From contig CALJVL010000010.1 of NCBI GenBank assembly GCA_937773775.1, positions 62,001 to 126,000 of the forward strand: a DNA stretch of 64,000 nucleotides, written 5' to 3'. The notes beneath the pieces are model-generated. The model had not been told where the DNA came from and searched no databases. It saw nothing but the letters and a program-made list of their open reading frames with translations. This DNA comes from an uncultured Flavobacterium sp. GTDB taxonomy: Bacteria > Bacteroidota > Bacteroidia > Flavobacteriales > Flavobacteriaceae. Positions 46,785 to 56,214 of this stretch are shown here, one piece after another; within the stretch, counting starts at the first letter, position 1; each line of letters begins with the position of its first letter. Both the position numbers and the translations under genes were made by a program.

Positions 46785-47783
46785 ATGAAAACGAAACAAA
46801 TCGTATTAGCCGCAAGACCCATGGGAATCCCTAAATTGGACGATTTTAGATTTGAAAATATAGAATTAAACCCAATCGAAGAAGGCGAAGTTCTCTTAAA
46901 AGGATTATATTATTCCGTAGATCCATATATGCGTGGACGAATGAATGAAGGAAAATCGTATGTACCCCAATTTGAATTAAACGAAGCTATAGAGGGTGCC
47001 GTTTTGGCTACTGTGATGGAATCAAAATCGGATCGTTTTAAAAAAGGAGATATTGTTCTAGGAGCTTTGCCTTGGAAAGAACAAATCATTGCCTCCGAAA
47101 AAAGTCTACAAAAAGTTGAATCAACAGTAGAATCCCTTAGCTATTATTTAGGAGTTCTAGGGATGACGGGACTTACCGCTTATTTTGGGCTAATGCACAT
47201 TGGAAAACCAAAAGCAGGAGAAACTGTGGTTGTTTCGGGAGCAGCCGGAGCCGTTGGGATTGTAGTAGGACAAATTGCAAAAATTCATGGAGCTCGTGTA
47301 ATTGGAATTGCTGGATCTGATGAAAAAGCGCTCATGCTAAAAGAAGAGTTTGGTTATGACGAAGTCATCAACTACAAAACTAATAATGACATAAATGCCA
47401 CAATTGCTAAATTGTGTCCAAACGGAGTTGATGTTTATTTTGACAATGTAGGCGGAAGCATTTCTGATGCAGTCATCCAAAACCTTAATTTCCATGCTAG
47501 AATTGCTTTGTGTGGACAAATTTCCTTGTACAACAGCACTGAAATCCCAATGGGACCGCGAATTCAACCCATGTTATTAACCCGAAGTGTATTAATGCAG
47601 GGATTTATCATCAATAATTTCCAAAAAGACTTTCCCGAGGGAATCGCACACTTATCAAATTGGGTAAATGAAGGAAAATTGAAATTTACAGAAACCATTG
47701 TTGAAGGTTTTGATCAATTGCCTACAGCTCTTCTTGGTTTATTTCGAGGAGAAAACAAAGGAAAAATGGTTGTGAAAGCATAA
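46785..47783 (+). CDS. NADP-dependent MDR-family oxidoreductase (CurA-like)
   Basis: A 332-residue zinc-free medium-chain dehydrogenase/reductase. The cofactor fold reads VVVSGAAGAVGIVVGQIAK, with YSVDPYMRGRMN and YFDNVGGSISDAVI typical of the leukotriene B4 12-hydroxydehydrogenase/CurA group, which reduce conjugated carbon-carbon double bonds. I chose ATG 46785 (MKTKQIVLAARPMGIP), the conserved beginning; the earlier in-frame ATG sits in the preceding terminator stem. Confidence 0.9.
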   Translation: MKTKQIVLAARPMGIPKLDDFRFENIELNPIEEGEVLLKGLYYSVDPYMRGRMNEGKSYVPQFELNEAIEGAVLATVMESKSDRFKKGDIVLGALPWKEQIIASEKSLQKVESTVESLSYYLGVLGMTGLTAYFGLMHIGKPKAGETVVVSGAAGAVGIVVGQIAKIHGARVIGIAGSDEKALMLKEEFGYDEVINYKTNNDINATIAKLCPNGVDVYFDNVGGSISDAVIQNLNFHARIALCGQISLYNSTEIPMGPRIQPMLLTRSVLMQGFIINNFQKDFPEGIAHLSNWVNEGKLKFTETIVEGFDQLPTALLGLFRGENKGKMVVKA

Positions 47784-47838
47784 TTAATTTGGAAGAAACA
47801 AAAAGAATACGAGTAAATCTATTCTTATAAACATTTAT

Positions 47839-47878
47839 AATCCTACAGCTAGTATTTTACTTTTTGTAGGATTTTTTT
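47839..47878 (+). terminator. Terminator after MDR oxidoreductase
   Basis: 9-bp arms AATCCTACA / TGTAGGATT around a 17-nt loop with a T-run. Confidence 0.8.
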
Positions 47879-47913
47879 ATTACTTTCGACTCAAATAAAT
47901 TTATCCCCCTTTT

Positions 47914-48612
47914 ATGAAAAAAATACTTGTATTATTCGTATTGCTACATTCATTTCACCTCTTTGCGCAGGAAAAAATATATTATACTGAGGATTTTAAA
48001 GAGTTACCTAATATAGATGGGGCAACCTACTACAGTACTTATGAGAATAGCAAAGAAGGAACACTAAGATTAACCTATTACCTGGATGGAACGATTAGAA
48101 ATAGTCATCAATTCTCGAATTTTCGTAAACGTATTTTAAACGGCACCTCCTCAAATTGGGACAAAAATGGAAATAAAGAATCTGTTTTGTTATATGTCAA
48201 AGGAAAAAAGGAAGGAATTCAAACTCTATATTATGAAAACGCTCAGGTAAAACGTATCGAGGACTATCACAATGACGATTTTATTGACGGTAGTTGTTTT
48301 GACGAAAATGGAACTGAAATTGCATTTTTCCCGTATTACGTAAAACCCGAATTTCCCGGAGGAATAAAAGAATTTTATAAATATGTTGCAAAAAACTTTA
48401 AGTCTCCTAATAGTGCCAAAGGAAGAATAAAAGTTGACTTTGTTGTTGAAATAGACGGTACTGTAAAAGATTTTAAAATAGCAGAAGGACTCAATTATGA
48501 CATGAATGTTGAAGCTCTAAGAGTACTATTTAACAGTCCTCAATGGATTCCTGGAAAAGTTGATGGCAAAGATGCCCGCGTTAAATACAGCATACCTATT
48601 ACGATAAAATAA
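47914..48612 (+). CDS. Exported MORN/YwqK-like repeat protein with TonB C-terminal domain
   Basis: A 232-residue protein with a signal peptide ending SFHLFAQ (residue 18). Residues 30-140 carry the W/Y-D-x-N-G-N repeats of the MORN-variant/YwqK-antitoxin type (SSNWDKNGNKESVLLYVKGK). Residues 145-232 form a TonB_C-like domain (FPGGIKEFYKYVAKNFK, then GRIKVDFVVEIDGTVKDF). There is no N-terminal membrane anchor beyond the signal and no proline-rich spacer, so it is probably not an energy transducer itself. Role unknown; common in Bacteroidetes. Confidence 0.8.
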   Translation: MKKILVLFVLLHSFHLFAQEKIYYTEDFKELPNIDGATYYSTYENSKEGTLRLTYYLDGTIRNSHQFSNFRKRILNGTSSNWDKNGNKESVLLYVKGKKEGIQTLYYENAQVKRIEDYHNDDFIDGSCFDENGTEIAFFPYYVKPEFPGGIKEFYKYVAKNFKSPNSAKGRIKVDFVVEIDGTVKDFKIAEGLNYDMNVEALRVLFNSPQWIPGKVDGKDARVKYSIPITIK

Positions 48613-49089
48613 TTAACGAATTGACCTTGGAATTAATTTTAACCTTAAAGCCATTCAATTAGCGAAACCCCCTAAATTTAAAAATTGATAATGTATTAAA
48701 GCTTTTTTAATTATTGTAACGAAGCACTTCCTCTAATGAGTGTATGAAAAATAGAATTAACACACTGAATTACAATACTATAAAATCAACTGACAATTGT
48801 TTCCTAGAGCTCTGTTTTATATTTACTAAACATTAAACCTGAGTCTTTGCCCAAAACATACTGACAAACTTAATAATCAAAAACAACGTCTGTCCTAACT
48901 TAAAGCTAAAAAATCGCAAGTCAACAATAAACGGAAGAGATACCTAAATTAGGTCGTTACGCATTTGTTTTTATTCTTAATATAACTACTACTTTTAATA
49001 TTGTTAAAGAATTAAAAAATATTTGGAAAAGAAAGTCTAAATCACTTTATTTGAAAATTATTCCCCAACCTAAACATTTACACAACCTT
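48613..49089. other. Intergenic region, no gene seen
   Basis: About 475 bp between the TonB-C protein and lpxD. Stops in all frames, no tRNA, no strong hairpin; only a short palindrome CCTAAATTAGG near 48942. A promoter for lpxD must lie here but I cannot place it. Confidence 0.5.
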
Positions 49090-50088
49090 ATGAAATCCTA
49101 TTCCGTACAAGAAATAAATGAAGTCCTAAAAGGCGTTGTTTTGGGTAACACTTCACAGTCAATTACTGCTCCTGAGCAATTAGAAGATGCCTCTCATTCT
49201 GAAATTTCATTTATAGGAAACAAAAAATACGAAAAATTTTGGTCTAGTTCGAAAGCTTGCGTTGCAGTTGTTAATGAAGACATTTCCTTAGAGCCAGGAG
49301 ACAACCGAGCATTTATAAAAGTAAAAAATGCTGATTTGGCAATGTCACAAGTCTTAGAACTTTTTGCAAAACCGATGCCTTCCTTTTCCGTCGATATTCA
49401 TCCTACTGCAGTTATCGATAAATCTGCTGTTATAGGTGCTGGATCTAAAATAGGTGCTGGATCTTATATTGGACCAAATGCAAAAATTGGAGAAAACGCA
49501 ATCATCTACCCTAATGTAACCGTTCTAGATGAATGTACAATTGGTAAAAATACGGTACTGTGGTCTGGAACAGTGGTTAGAGAGCGTTGTCACATTGGCA
49601 ATAACTGTATTATACACCCTAATGCAACTATTGGAGCAGATGGATTTGGATTTCGCCCTTGCCCGGAAAGAGGTTTGGTAAAAATACCCCAAATAGGAAA
49701 TGTAATAATAGGTAATAATGTCGAAATTGGCGCTAACTCTTGCGTAGATCGTGGGAAATTTAGCTCTACGGTTCTAGGAGATGGTTGCAAAATCGATAAT
49801 TTAGTTCAAATAGGTCACAACAGTAAATTGGGACGTTTTTGCATTATGGCAGGACACAGCGGATTAGCTGGTTCTGTAACTTTAGGCGATGGAGTAATTA
49901 TTGGCGGAAGCGCCTCTATAAAAGACCATGCAACATTAGGTAGTGGAGCAATAGTAGGCGCCGGATCTGGCGTTACCTGTGATGTCCCTGCTGGTAAAAC
50001 AGTACTTGGCTATCCAGCAGTTGAAGCTAGGGATGCTCTGAAACAATGGGCAATTTTGAAAAGATTAGTAAATGATTCTAAAAAATAA
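49090..50088 (+). CDS. lpxD: UDP-3-O-(3-hydroxyacyl)glucosamine N-acyltransferase (LpxD family)
   Basis: A 332-residue left-handed beta-helix acyltransferase. An N-terminal substrate domain (1-95) contains ISFIGNKKYEKF. A run of hexapeptide repeats (IGAGSKIGAGSYIGPNAKIG and onward) follows, with the catalytic His in DNLVQIGHNSKLG and a C-terminal helix ending LKRLVNDSKK. LpxD adds the third acyl chain in lipid A synthesis. The gene is isolated from other lpx genes, so it may be a second, paralogous LpxD. ATG 49090 gives the conserved start; an upstream in-frame TTG adds 13 residues without similarity. Confidence 0.88.
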   Translation: MKSYSVQEINEVLKGVVLGNTSQSITAPEQLEDASHSEISFIGNKKYEKFWSSSKACVAVVNEDISLEPGDNRAFIKVKNADLAMSQVLELFAKPMPSFSVDIHPTAVIDKSAVIGAGSKIGAGSYIGPNAKIGENAIIYPNVTVLDECTIGKNTVLWSGTVVRERCHIGNNCIIHPNATIGADGFGFRPCPERGLVKIPQIGNVIIGNNVEIGANSCVDRGKFSSTVLGDGCKIDNLVQIGHNSKLGRFCIMAGHSGLAGSVTLGDGVIIGGSASIKDHATLGSGAIVGAGSGVTCDVPAGKTVLGYPAVEARDALKQWAILKRLVNDSKK

Positions 50089-50127
50089 TTATTCCATATA
50101 GCTCGAACACTAATAAAATTTTAAAAG

Positions 50128-50164
50128 AAAAAGAAAATAGAAATCAAAATCTGTTTTCTTTTTT
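50128..50164 (+). terminator. AT-rich terminator after lpxD
   Basis: 10-bp arms AAAAAGAAAA / TTTTCTTTTT with a 16-nt loop. GC-poor but well placed. Confidence 0.6.
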
Positions 50165-50278
50165 GCATTTATAATGATAGTAACCAAACTATAGAATCTA
50201 AACTAATCCAAATCCTGAAATTTATCTCAGCGAATTTTGTATTTTAGCTCTCTATTTTCTCACAAACATGATAACATT

Positions 50279-51907
50279 ATGGATTTAAACTTCAATAAAA
50301 ATGAAGATCACAATAAACTTTTACTTTCTCAACTAAAACAAAATTTTTCAAAAGTACGATTGGGAGGTGGTGAAAAACGAATTCAAAAACTGCATACTGA
50401 AGGTAAAATGACCGCACGTGAGCGCATCGATTACCTACTTGATCCAAAAGCAAAATGTATTGAAATTGGTGCTTTTGTAGGAGAAGGAATGTATAAAGAA
50501 CATGGAGGTTGTCCTTCTGGTGGTGTGATTGTAAAAATAGGCTACATCAAAGGCAAACAATGTATTGTTGTTGCTAATGATGCTACTGTTAAAGCGGGAG
50601 CTTGGTTTCCTATTACCGCTAAGAAAAATTTACGTGCTCAGGAAATAGCAATGGAAAATAGATTGCCTATTATTTACCTCGTAGATAGTGCTGGTGTTTA
50701 TTTACCGCTACAAGATGAAATTTTTCCTGACAAAGAACATTTTGGACGCATTTTTAGAAACAATGCACAAATGAGCAGCATGGGGATAACCCAAATTTCA
50801 GCAATTATGGGAAGTTGTGTTGCTGGCGGCGCTTATCTTCCAATTATGAGCGACGAAGCCATAATAGTGGAAAAAACAGGAAGTATTTTCTTAGCTGGAA
50901 GTTATTTGGTAAAGGCAGCCATAGGCGAAAGCATCGATAATGAGACATTAGGTGGCGCAACCACGCATTGCGAAATATCAGGAGTTACGGATTACAAAGC
51001 CAAAGACGATAAAGACGCCTTGGATAAAATAAAAAACATTGTTGACAAAATAGGTGATTACGACAAAGCCGGTTTCAGCCGTGTTAAATCTGTAAAGCCA
51101 GCACTTGAAGAGAAAGAAATGTATGGCATACTACCAAAAGCCAGAAATGAACAATATGACATGATGGAAATCATCAACCGTCTTGTTGACAATTCAGAGT
51201 TTGAAGCCTATAAAGACGGTTACGGCCAAACCATTATTACTGGTTACGCCAGAATTGACGGCTGGGCTGTAGGGATTATTGCCAATCAAAGAAAAGTGGT
51301 AAAAACCAAAAAGGGAGAAATGCAGTTTGGAGGAGTGATATACTCCGATAGTGCTGATAAAGCCACCCGTTTTATTGCGAACTGCAATCAGAAAAAAATA
51401 CCTTTAGTTTTCGTACAGGATGTCACTGGATTCATGGTGGGTTCTAAATCGGAACAAGGCGGAATCATAAAAGATGGTGCAAAGATGGTAAACGCAGTAA
51501 GTAACTCCGTTGTCCCTAAATTCACAGTAATTGTTGGGAATTCTTATGGCGCAGGAAATTACGCAATGTGCGGAAAAGCATATGACCCACGATTAATCTT
51601 TGCTTGGCCAAGTGCAGAACTCGCGGTAATGGGCGGAACGCAAGCCGCAAAAGTTTTGGCCCAAATTGAAGCCTCTTCTCTCAAATCAAAAGGAGAAGAG
51701 GTTGATGAAGCCAAGGAAGCCGAATTATTCGCAAAAATAAAAGCCCGATACGACGAACAGGTTTCCCCTTATTACGCTGCATCAAGATTATGGACAGATG
51801 CGATTATTGACCCGTTAGATACACGTACTTGGATATCAATGGGTATCGAAGCTGCGAATCACTCCCCTATCGAAAAGAAATTTAATCTAGGTGTGATTCA
51901 GGTATAA
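50279..51907 (+). CDS. Acyl-CoA carboxylase carboxyltransferase (beta) subunit
   Basis: A 542-residue carboxyltransferase that moves carboxyl from biotin to an acyl-CoA. The two crotonase-fold halves show GGCPSGGVIVKIGYIKGK, MGSCVAGGAYLPIMSDE and later QDVTGFMVGSKSEQGGIIK and GNSYGAGNYAMCGKAYDPR. The pattern fits the methylcrotonyl-CoA/geranyl-CoA carboxylase group (leucine degradation), but the biotin-bearing partner is not in the window, so propionyl-CoA cannot be excluded. ATG 50279 gives the start; an earlier in-frame codon at 50237 would add 14 unconserved residues. Confidence 0.88.
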   Translation: MDLNFNKNEDHNKLLLSQLKQNFSKVRLGGGEKRIQKLHTEGKMTARERIDYLLDPKAKCIEIGAFVGEGMYKEHGGCPSGGVIVKIGYIKGKQCIVVANDATVKAGAWFPITAKKNLRAQEIAMENRLPIIYLVDSAGVYLPLQDEIFPDKEHFGRIFRNNAQMSSMGITQISAIMGSCVAGGAYLPIMSDEAIIVEKTGSIFLAGSYLVKAAIGESIDNETLGGATTHCEISGVTDYKAKDDKDALDKIKNIVDKIGDYDKAGFSRVKSVKPALEEKEMYGILPKARNEQYDMMEIINRLVDNSEFEAYKDGYGQTIITGYARIDGWAVGIIANQRKVVKTKKGEMQFGGVIYSDSADKATRFIANCNQKKIPLVFVQDVTGFMVGSKSEQGGIIKDGAKMVNAVSNSVVPKFTVIVGNSYGAGNYAMCGKAYDPRLIFAWPSAELAVMGGTQAAKVLAQIEASSLKSKGEEVDEAKEAELFAKIKARYDEQVSPYYAASRLWTDAIIDPLDTRTWISMGIEAANHSPIEKKFNLGVIQV

Positions 51908-52025
51908 ATTCAAATAGATTAATAGATATTGTAAAATATTTATTAATCTTAAAAATCGATGAATTAAGGTAATTGAGCCCTTAATAAGTTCGGCGTGATA
52001 TTTTAAATTTCAAACTAACTAAATA

Positions 52026-53613
52026 ATGAACAAAACAGTATCGCTATTTTTGACAACAGTCTTATTAATGGGTTGTTCTTCAGCTTCAATAAAAAAGCAT
52101 AACATTCATTTAAATCAATTAATAGCTGTCAACGATTTAAAAGCTGATGTAGATTACACCCATAATAAAATAAAACAGTTACACCCTGATTTATATAGAT
52201 ACATTTCTAAAAATGAGCTTGATTTAAAGTTTGACAGTTTAAAAGCGACTATCCGGAAACCAATGAACAGCGCAGCGTTTTACAAAAAAGTAAGTCCGAC
52301 TGTGGCAGCCATTCGCCAGGGACATACTTATGCTTTTGCTCCAACTAAAATACTAGATAAAAAAAGAAACCAAAGCTCTTATCAAAAAAGGGACCGGACC
52401 ACTTTCTCAATTTGAGTTTGGTTTATTTAATGATAAAATCTATGTTATTAAAAATAAATCAGACAATCCAACCATAAAAACGGGCAGTGAAGTTGTGGCT
52501 GTCAATGGCATAAAGCCCTATGATTTAATAAATGAACACAACCATTATTATAGCTCTGATGGATACAATAAGACCTTTAAAACCGCTAAAAACGGAGGTC
52601 GGTTTTCTAATTTTTTCTTCCATGATTATGGATATAAAGATACCATACAATACGATTTTAAAATAAATGATAGTATAAAGCTAGTAACGATTTTAAGACA
52701 TAATAAAGACACAAGCGGCACCAAAACTAAAAAGATTGTTCCTGAAAAAATAGTTGTAGACCGTTTAATAGCAAAAGCAAATAAGCATAGGAAAAGGATT
52801 TCGGGTTACAATAAATCTGAAAATATTTACAATCGTAATTTACGTTTTATACAAAAAGACAGCAGTGTTGCGGTAATGAAAATTAATAGTTTTAGATCAG
52901 GAAATTATACAACATTTTACAAAGAAAGCTTTACTAAAATGCAACAATATAAAACGAATACCCTAATCTTAGATTTGAGAAACAATGGGGGTGGCGAATT
53001 AAGTGAAATTGAAAAGTTATATTCTTATTTATCTGATAGTTCATATGTTTTTTTAGACAAATCCGAAGTAGTGTCAAGATCTAGTCTTTTTAGAGCTGGA
53101 TATTTTAACGGGGGGGCGATTGCCAAAAAGGCCATTAAAGCTGTTTTCGCTCCGTTAGTATATGGATATTTACTGTTAAGTGTTCATAAAAATGAAAACG
53201 GAAAAATCTACATTGCGAACCAATCAAAACTACGTAGAACAAACAAAAAAGCATTCAAAGGAAAACTATACGTACTTATTAACGGCGGTAGTTTTTCGGC
53301 TTCGTGTATTATTTCTTCTAATTTAAAAGGTTCCAAAAGGGCTACTTTTGTTGGAGAGGAAACAGGCGGCGCATTTAACGGAACAGTTGCTGGATTTATG
53401 CCTTTAAAAAAACTCCCCAATTCTAAAATACAAATACGTATCGGAACGATGTTGATTGCGCCCCATTTCAAAACAGATATTGAAGGTCACGGAATTTATC
53501 CTGATGTTGCCATTCAACCCACACTTGAAGATGCTATTAATGGAAACGATCCTGCGCTCAATTGGGTTTTAGAAGATATTAAAAGTAAATATAATCCAAT
53601 ATTAAATAAATAA
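52026..53613 (+). pseudogene. S41 family peptidase lipoprotein, interrupted by one +1 base
   Basis: Two frames form one 528-residue protein. The first part (52026-52415) starts with a lipoprotein signal (LLMGCSS, lipid attachment at the Cys); the second contains a PDZ-like region (GSEVVAVNGIKP) and the S41 core (LILDLRNNGGGELSEI, INGGSFSASCIISSNLKG with the candidate nucleophile in SFSAS, VGEETGGAFNG). The frame breaks in an A7 run at 52359-52365: with A6, DKKETKALIKKGTGPL reads straight through. It looks like a peripheral outer- or inner-membrane-anchored peptidase of TSPc type. Either the gene is recently broken or one A is a sequencing insertion. Confidence 0.8.
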
Positions 53614-53630
53614 ATGTTCTTTTAAAACAT

Positions 53631-53660
53631 AAAAAGCATCCTTTTAGGATGCTTTTTTTT
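53631..53660. terminator. Bidirectional terminator
   Basis: Perfect 11-bp arms AAAAAGCATCC / GGATGCTTTTT between the convergent S41 and menE genes, with a T8 run. Confidence 0.88.
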
Positions 53661-53676
53661 TGGGTATTTACTGTTT

Positions 53677-54750
53677 TTATTTTAAGTTTTCCAAAATATC
53701 TTTCCTCCTAACTTTACCATTCTCCGTTTCCGTAAATTTGATAACATAAAAAACTTCTTTAGGTTTTTCATATTTGTCTAACATTTCAAAAGAGACCTCA
53801 TCCGATGCTTGCTTTTCACCTTCTATAACAAGAACTAATTTTTCGCCTAAAATGCTATCGGGAATACCTCCTACGAAAAATCGAGAATGGATTCCGTTTG
53901 ACAGCTTTTCTTCTATTTGTTCAGGAATCAACTTGATTCCGCCACTATTAATGACATTATCAATACGTCCCAAAAACACAAATTGATTCCCATTTATTAT
54001 TTCGACTAAGTCATTGGTTATAATTGACTCTGAAGAAACTTTTGGAGCATCAATAACAAGGCAGTTTTTTTCGTTTTGCGAAATTTGGACATCAGGTAAA
54101 AGAGAAAAAGCCTTATCCCCTACTTTTTTTGCGGCGATATGTGTAATTGTCTCCGTCATACCGTAGGTTTCGTATACTTCTGTACTCACTTTTGAAAGCT
54201 TTTTTTCGAGAGGCTTGCTCATTTTAGCACCACCAACAATCATCTTTTTAACATTTATTAAACCGGCAAGGGAGTTTTGTGCCTGTAATGGAACCATTGC
54301 CACAAAATCATAAATTGTATCATTATTAGCTAAAGGATGGGAACTTGGCGCGACAAAATCAATATCAAGCCCTAGAATAAAACTACGCACGAGCATCATT
54401 TTGCCTGCAATATATTTAGTAGGCAAACAATAAAGTGCTTTGTCTCCAGGGCTCAGTTTAAAAAAATCACCTGTAGCTAAGGCGGAATTGACCATTGCTT
54501 GCTTTTCTGTCCTTATAATCTTAGGTTGCCCAGTTGTACCAGAGGTTTGTAAATCGATATAGGATTTTTCATCAAACCAATCCAGCAGAAAATCTCCTAT
54601 AGATTTTTCAAATTCATCGCCTTCTTTGATCAAACAATAGGATACTCTGCATAAATCTTGTTTATCTAAATGAAACCCATTCAACTTAAAAAGGTTATGT
54701 ACGTTTTTGTAGCTTAGCTTCTTCATTAAAAATTTGTTTGTTTTAAACAT
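53677..54750 (-). CDS. menE: o-Succinylbenzoate-CoA ligase-type AMP-binding enzyme
   Basis: A 357-residue ANL-superfamily ligase, short as is usual for Bacteroidetes MenE. The nucleotide loop TSGTTGQPKIIRTEKQ begins at residue 69, the adenylate motif is ETYGMTETITH, the hinge FLGRIDNVINSGGIK, and the catalytic Lys lies in ENGKVRRKDIL. MenE activates o-succinylbenzoate in menaquinone synthesis. Start is ambiguous: ATG 54750 has a GGAG seven bases upstream but overlaps the preceding CAAX gene by eight bases; ATG 54726 (MKKLSYKNVHNLFKLNG) looks more like family members. Translationally coupled with the upstream gene. Confidence 0.87.
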   Translation of the reverse strand: MFKTNKFLMKKLSYKNVHNLFKLNGFHLDKQDLCRVSYCLIKEGDEFEKSIGDFLLDWFDEKSYIDLQTSGTTGQPKIIRTEKQAMVNSALATGDFFKLSPGDKALYCLPTKYIAGKMMLVRSFILGLDIDFVAPSSHPLANNDTIYDFVAMVPLQAQNSLAGLINVKKMIVGGAKMSKPLEKKLSKVSTEVYETYGMTETITHIAAKKVGDKAFSLLPDVQISQNEKNCLVIDAPKVSSESIITNDLVEIINGNQFVFLGRIDNVINSGGIKLIPEQIEEKLSNGIHSRFFVGGIPDSILGEKLVLVIEGEKQASDEVSFEMLDKYEKPKEVFYVIKFTETENGKVRRKDILENLK

Positions 54751-55678
54751 TACTTAACTCCTGTAACTCAATTTTACCAGTCAGTTTTTCCTTCCAACCG
54801 AACCACTGATATTTTCTGCTAAAGACATATAATATTATGGGGTAAATTACGATTACCGGTAAGATCACATCTAAACCTGCTTCGGGCTCTGAAATATCCT
54901 TAAAAATAGAATGCGTTTGAAAGGCAGACCAATCAGAAGTGATTAACAAAGCGCCTATTAAATTGTTTGCCGCATGGAAACCTAAAGCGAGCTCCATTCC
55001 TTCATCCATCAAGGTAATTACCCCTAGAAACAGACCCGTACCTATATAATAAACAAGAACAATATTCCCCATTTTCAGGACTTCGGGATTAGACAAGTGC
55101 ATCCCCCCAAAAATAATTGAAGTCATCAGCAAGGGAAACCATCTGTTCTTGGACAGGTTGGCAAATCCCTGCATTAAATATCCCCTAAAAACATATTCTT
55201 CAGTACTAGTTTGGATTGGTATTAAAAGCGCACCGATAATAACTAGTATCGCAAAGGGTATTGGTTTAAAATTAATTATAAAATCATCAGGGCTGATAAA
55301 GTAAAAAAGTAAAGTGGAAACAACCGTGAAAATTGCCCATAAAAAAAACGCGAAAAAAAATCTAGACCAGTCCATTTTTTTTCTAGAGGTTGTGACGGAA
55401 AGCACGGTCTGATTGTGAAGGTATCGAACGACATAATATACGCCTCCTAGAGCAAAAACAAAAGAAATAAGAATCAAAAACAAGGTCACATTAGGTTCTA
55501 AAGAATGCATTATGTCCTCATTATTTGAAGAGTATGAGTCTCCATTTATCAATTCTTTATATTTAAAACCAACTAATAATGGAATCTGTCCAATAGTAGA
55601 CGCTAATATGATTATCAATGAGCCAATCAAATATTTCCAAAACTTGTTTTCTGAATTAACACCTTGTTCTATAAACAT
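54743..55678 (-). CDS. CPBP (CAAX protease/bacteriocin-processing) family intramembrane protease
   Basis: A 311-residue membrane protein with about eight hydrophobic segments. The metalloprotease motifs are Glu160-Glu161 with Arg165 (TEEYVFRG), His194 in FGGMHLSNP, and His235/Asn239 in GFHAANNLIG. Bacterial members are often linked to peptide maturation or immunity, but menE follows here and no bacteriocin gene is near, so the role is open. Frequently found next to men genes in flavobacteria as far as I recall. Confidence 0.88.
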   Translation of the reverse strand: MFIEQGVNSENKFWKYLIGSLIIILASTIGQIPLLVGFKYKELINGDSYSSNNEDIMHSLEPNVTLFLILISFVFALGGVYYVVRYLHNQTVLSVTTSRKKMDWSRFFFAFFLWAIFTVVSTLLFYFISPDDFIINFKPIPFAILVIIGALLIPIQTSTEEYVFRGYLMQGFANLSKNRWFPLLMTSIIFGGMHLSNPEVLKMGNIVLVYYIGTGLFLGVITLMDEGMELALGFHAANNLIGALLITSDWSAFQTHSIFKDISEPEAGLDVILPVIVIYPIILYVFSRKYQWFGWKEKLTGKIELQELSNV

Positions 55679-55774
55679 TTATTTTTATTTAATTATGCCT
55701 GCCTTTAGACTTTCAAAGCCTATTTTTGTCCGTTCGAAAATAACCTTTTTATTGCATTCAAAAAAATAATATTC

Positions 55775-56116
55775 ATGATAAAAATATACCATAATCCACG
55801 TTGCGGAAAATCGAGAAGTTGTTTAGCATTTTTAGAGCAGTCTGGACAAGACTATGAGATCATAAAATATCTCGAACAGCCACCTACTGGACCTGAAATA
55901 GTTTCTCTGTTGCAAAAACTGAATAAAAAGCCATTGGAATTAGTTCGTCAAAAAGAAAAAATTTGGGTAGAAAAATTCAAAAACGAATCTATGAATGATG
56001 ATGAAATTATCCACGCCATGGTTTCTAATCCAATTTTGATTGAGAGACCAATTTTAATAAAAAAAGATAAAGCAATCATTGGCAGAGAGTTAGATAAAGT
56101 AACAGTATTCATTTAA
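55775..56116 (+). CDS. arsC: Arsenate reductase (glutaredoxin-type) family protein
   Basis: A 113-residue ArsC/Spx/YffB-family thioredoxin-fold protein. It has the catalytic Cys in NPRCGKSRSC and the C-terminal IERPILIKKDKAIIGREL with the substrate-binding Arg. Family members reduce arsenate to arsenite using glutaredoxin; no ars transporter or regulator is present, so a general thiol-redox role is possible. Divergent from the CAAX/menE pair. Confidence 0.87.
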   Translation: MIKIYHNPRCGKSRSCLAFLEQSGQDYEIIKYLEQPPTGPEIVSLLQKLNKKPLELVRQKEKIWVEKFKNESMNDDEIIHAMVSNPILIERPILIKKDKAIIGRELDKVTVFI

Positions 56117-56214
56117 GTCTTACTTAACTTAATTTAACAACTTTTGTGATTTGTCTATTAAACTATGCGCGATTTTTGCAGTCTTATTAATAAATAATCA
56201 AAACTAAAAAAATA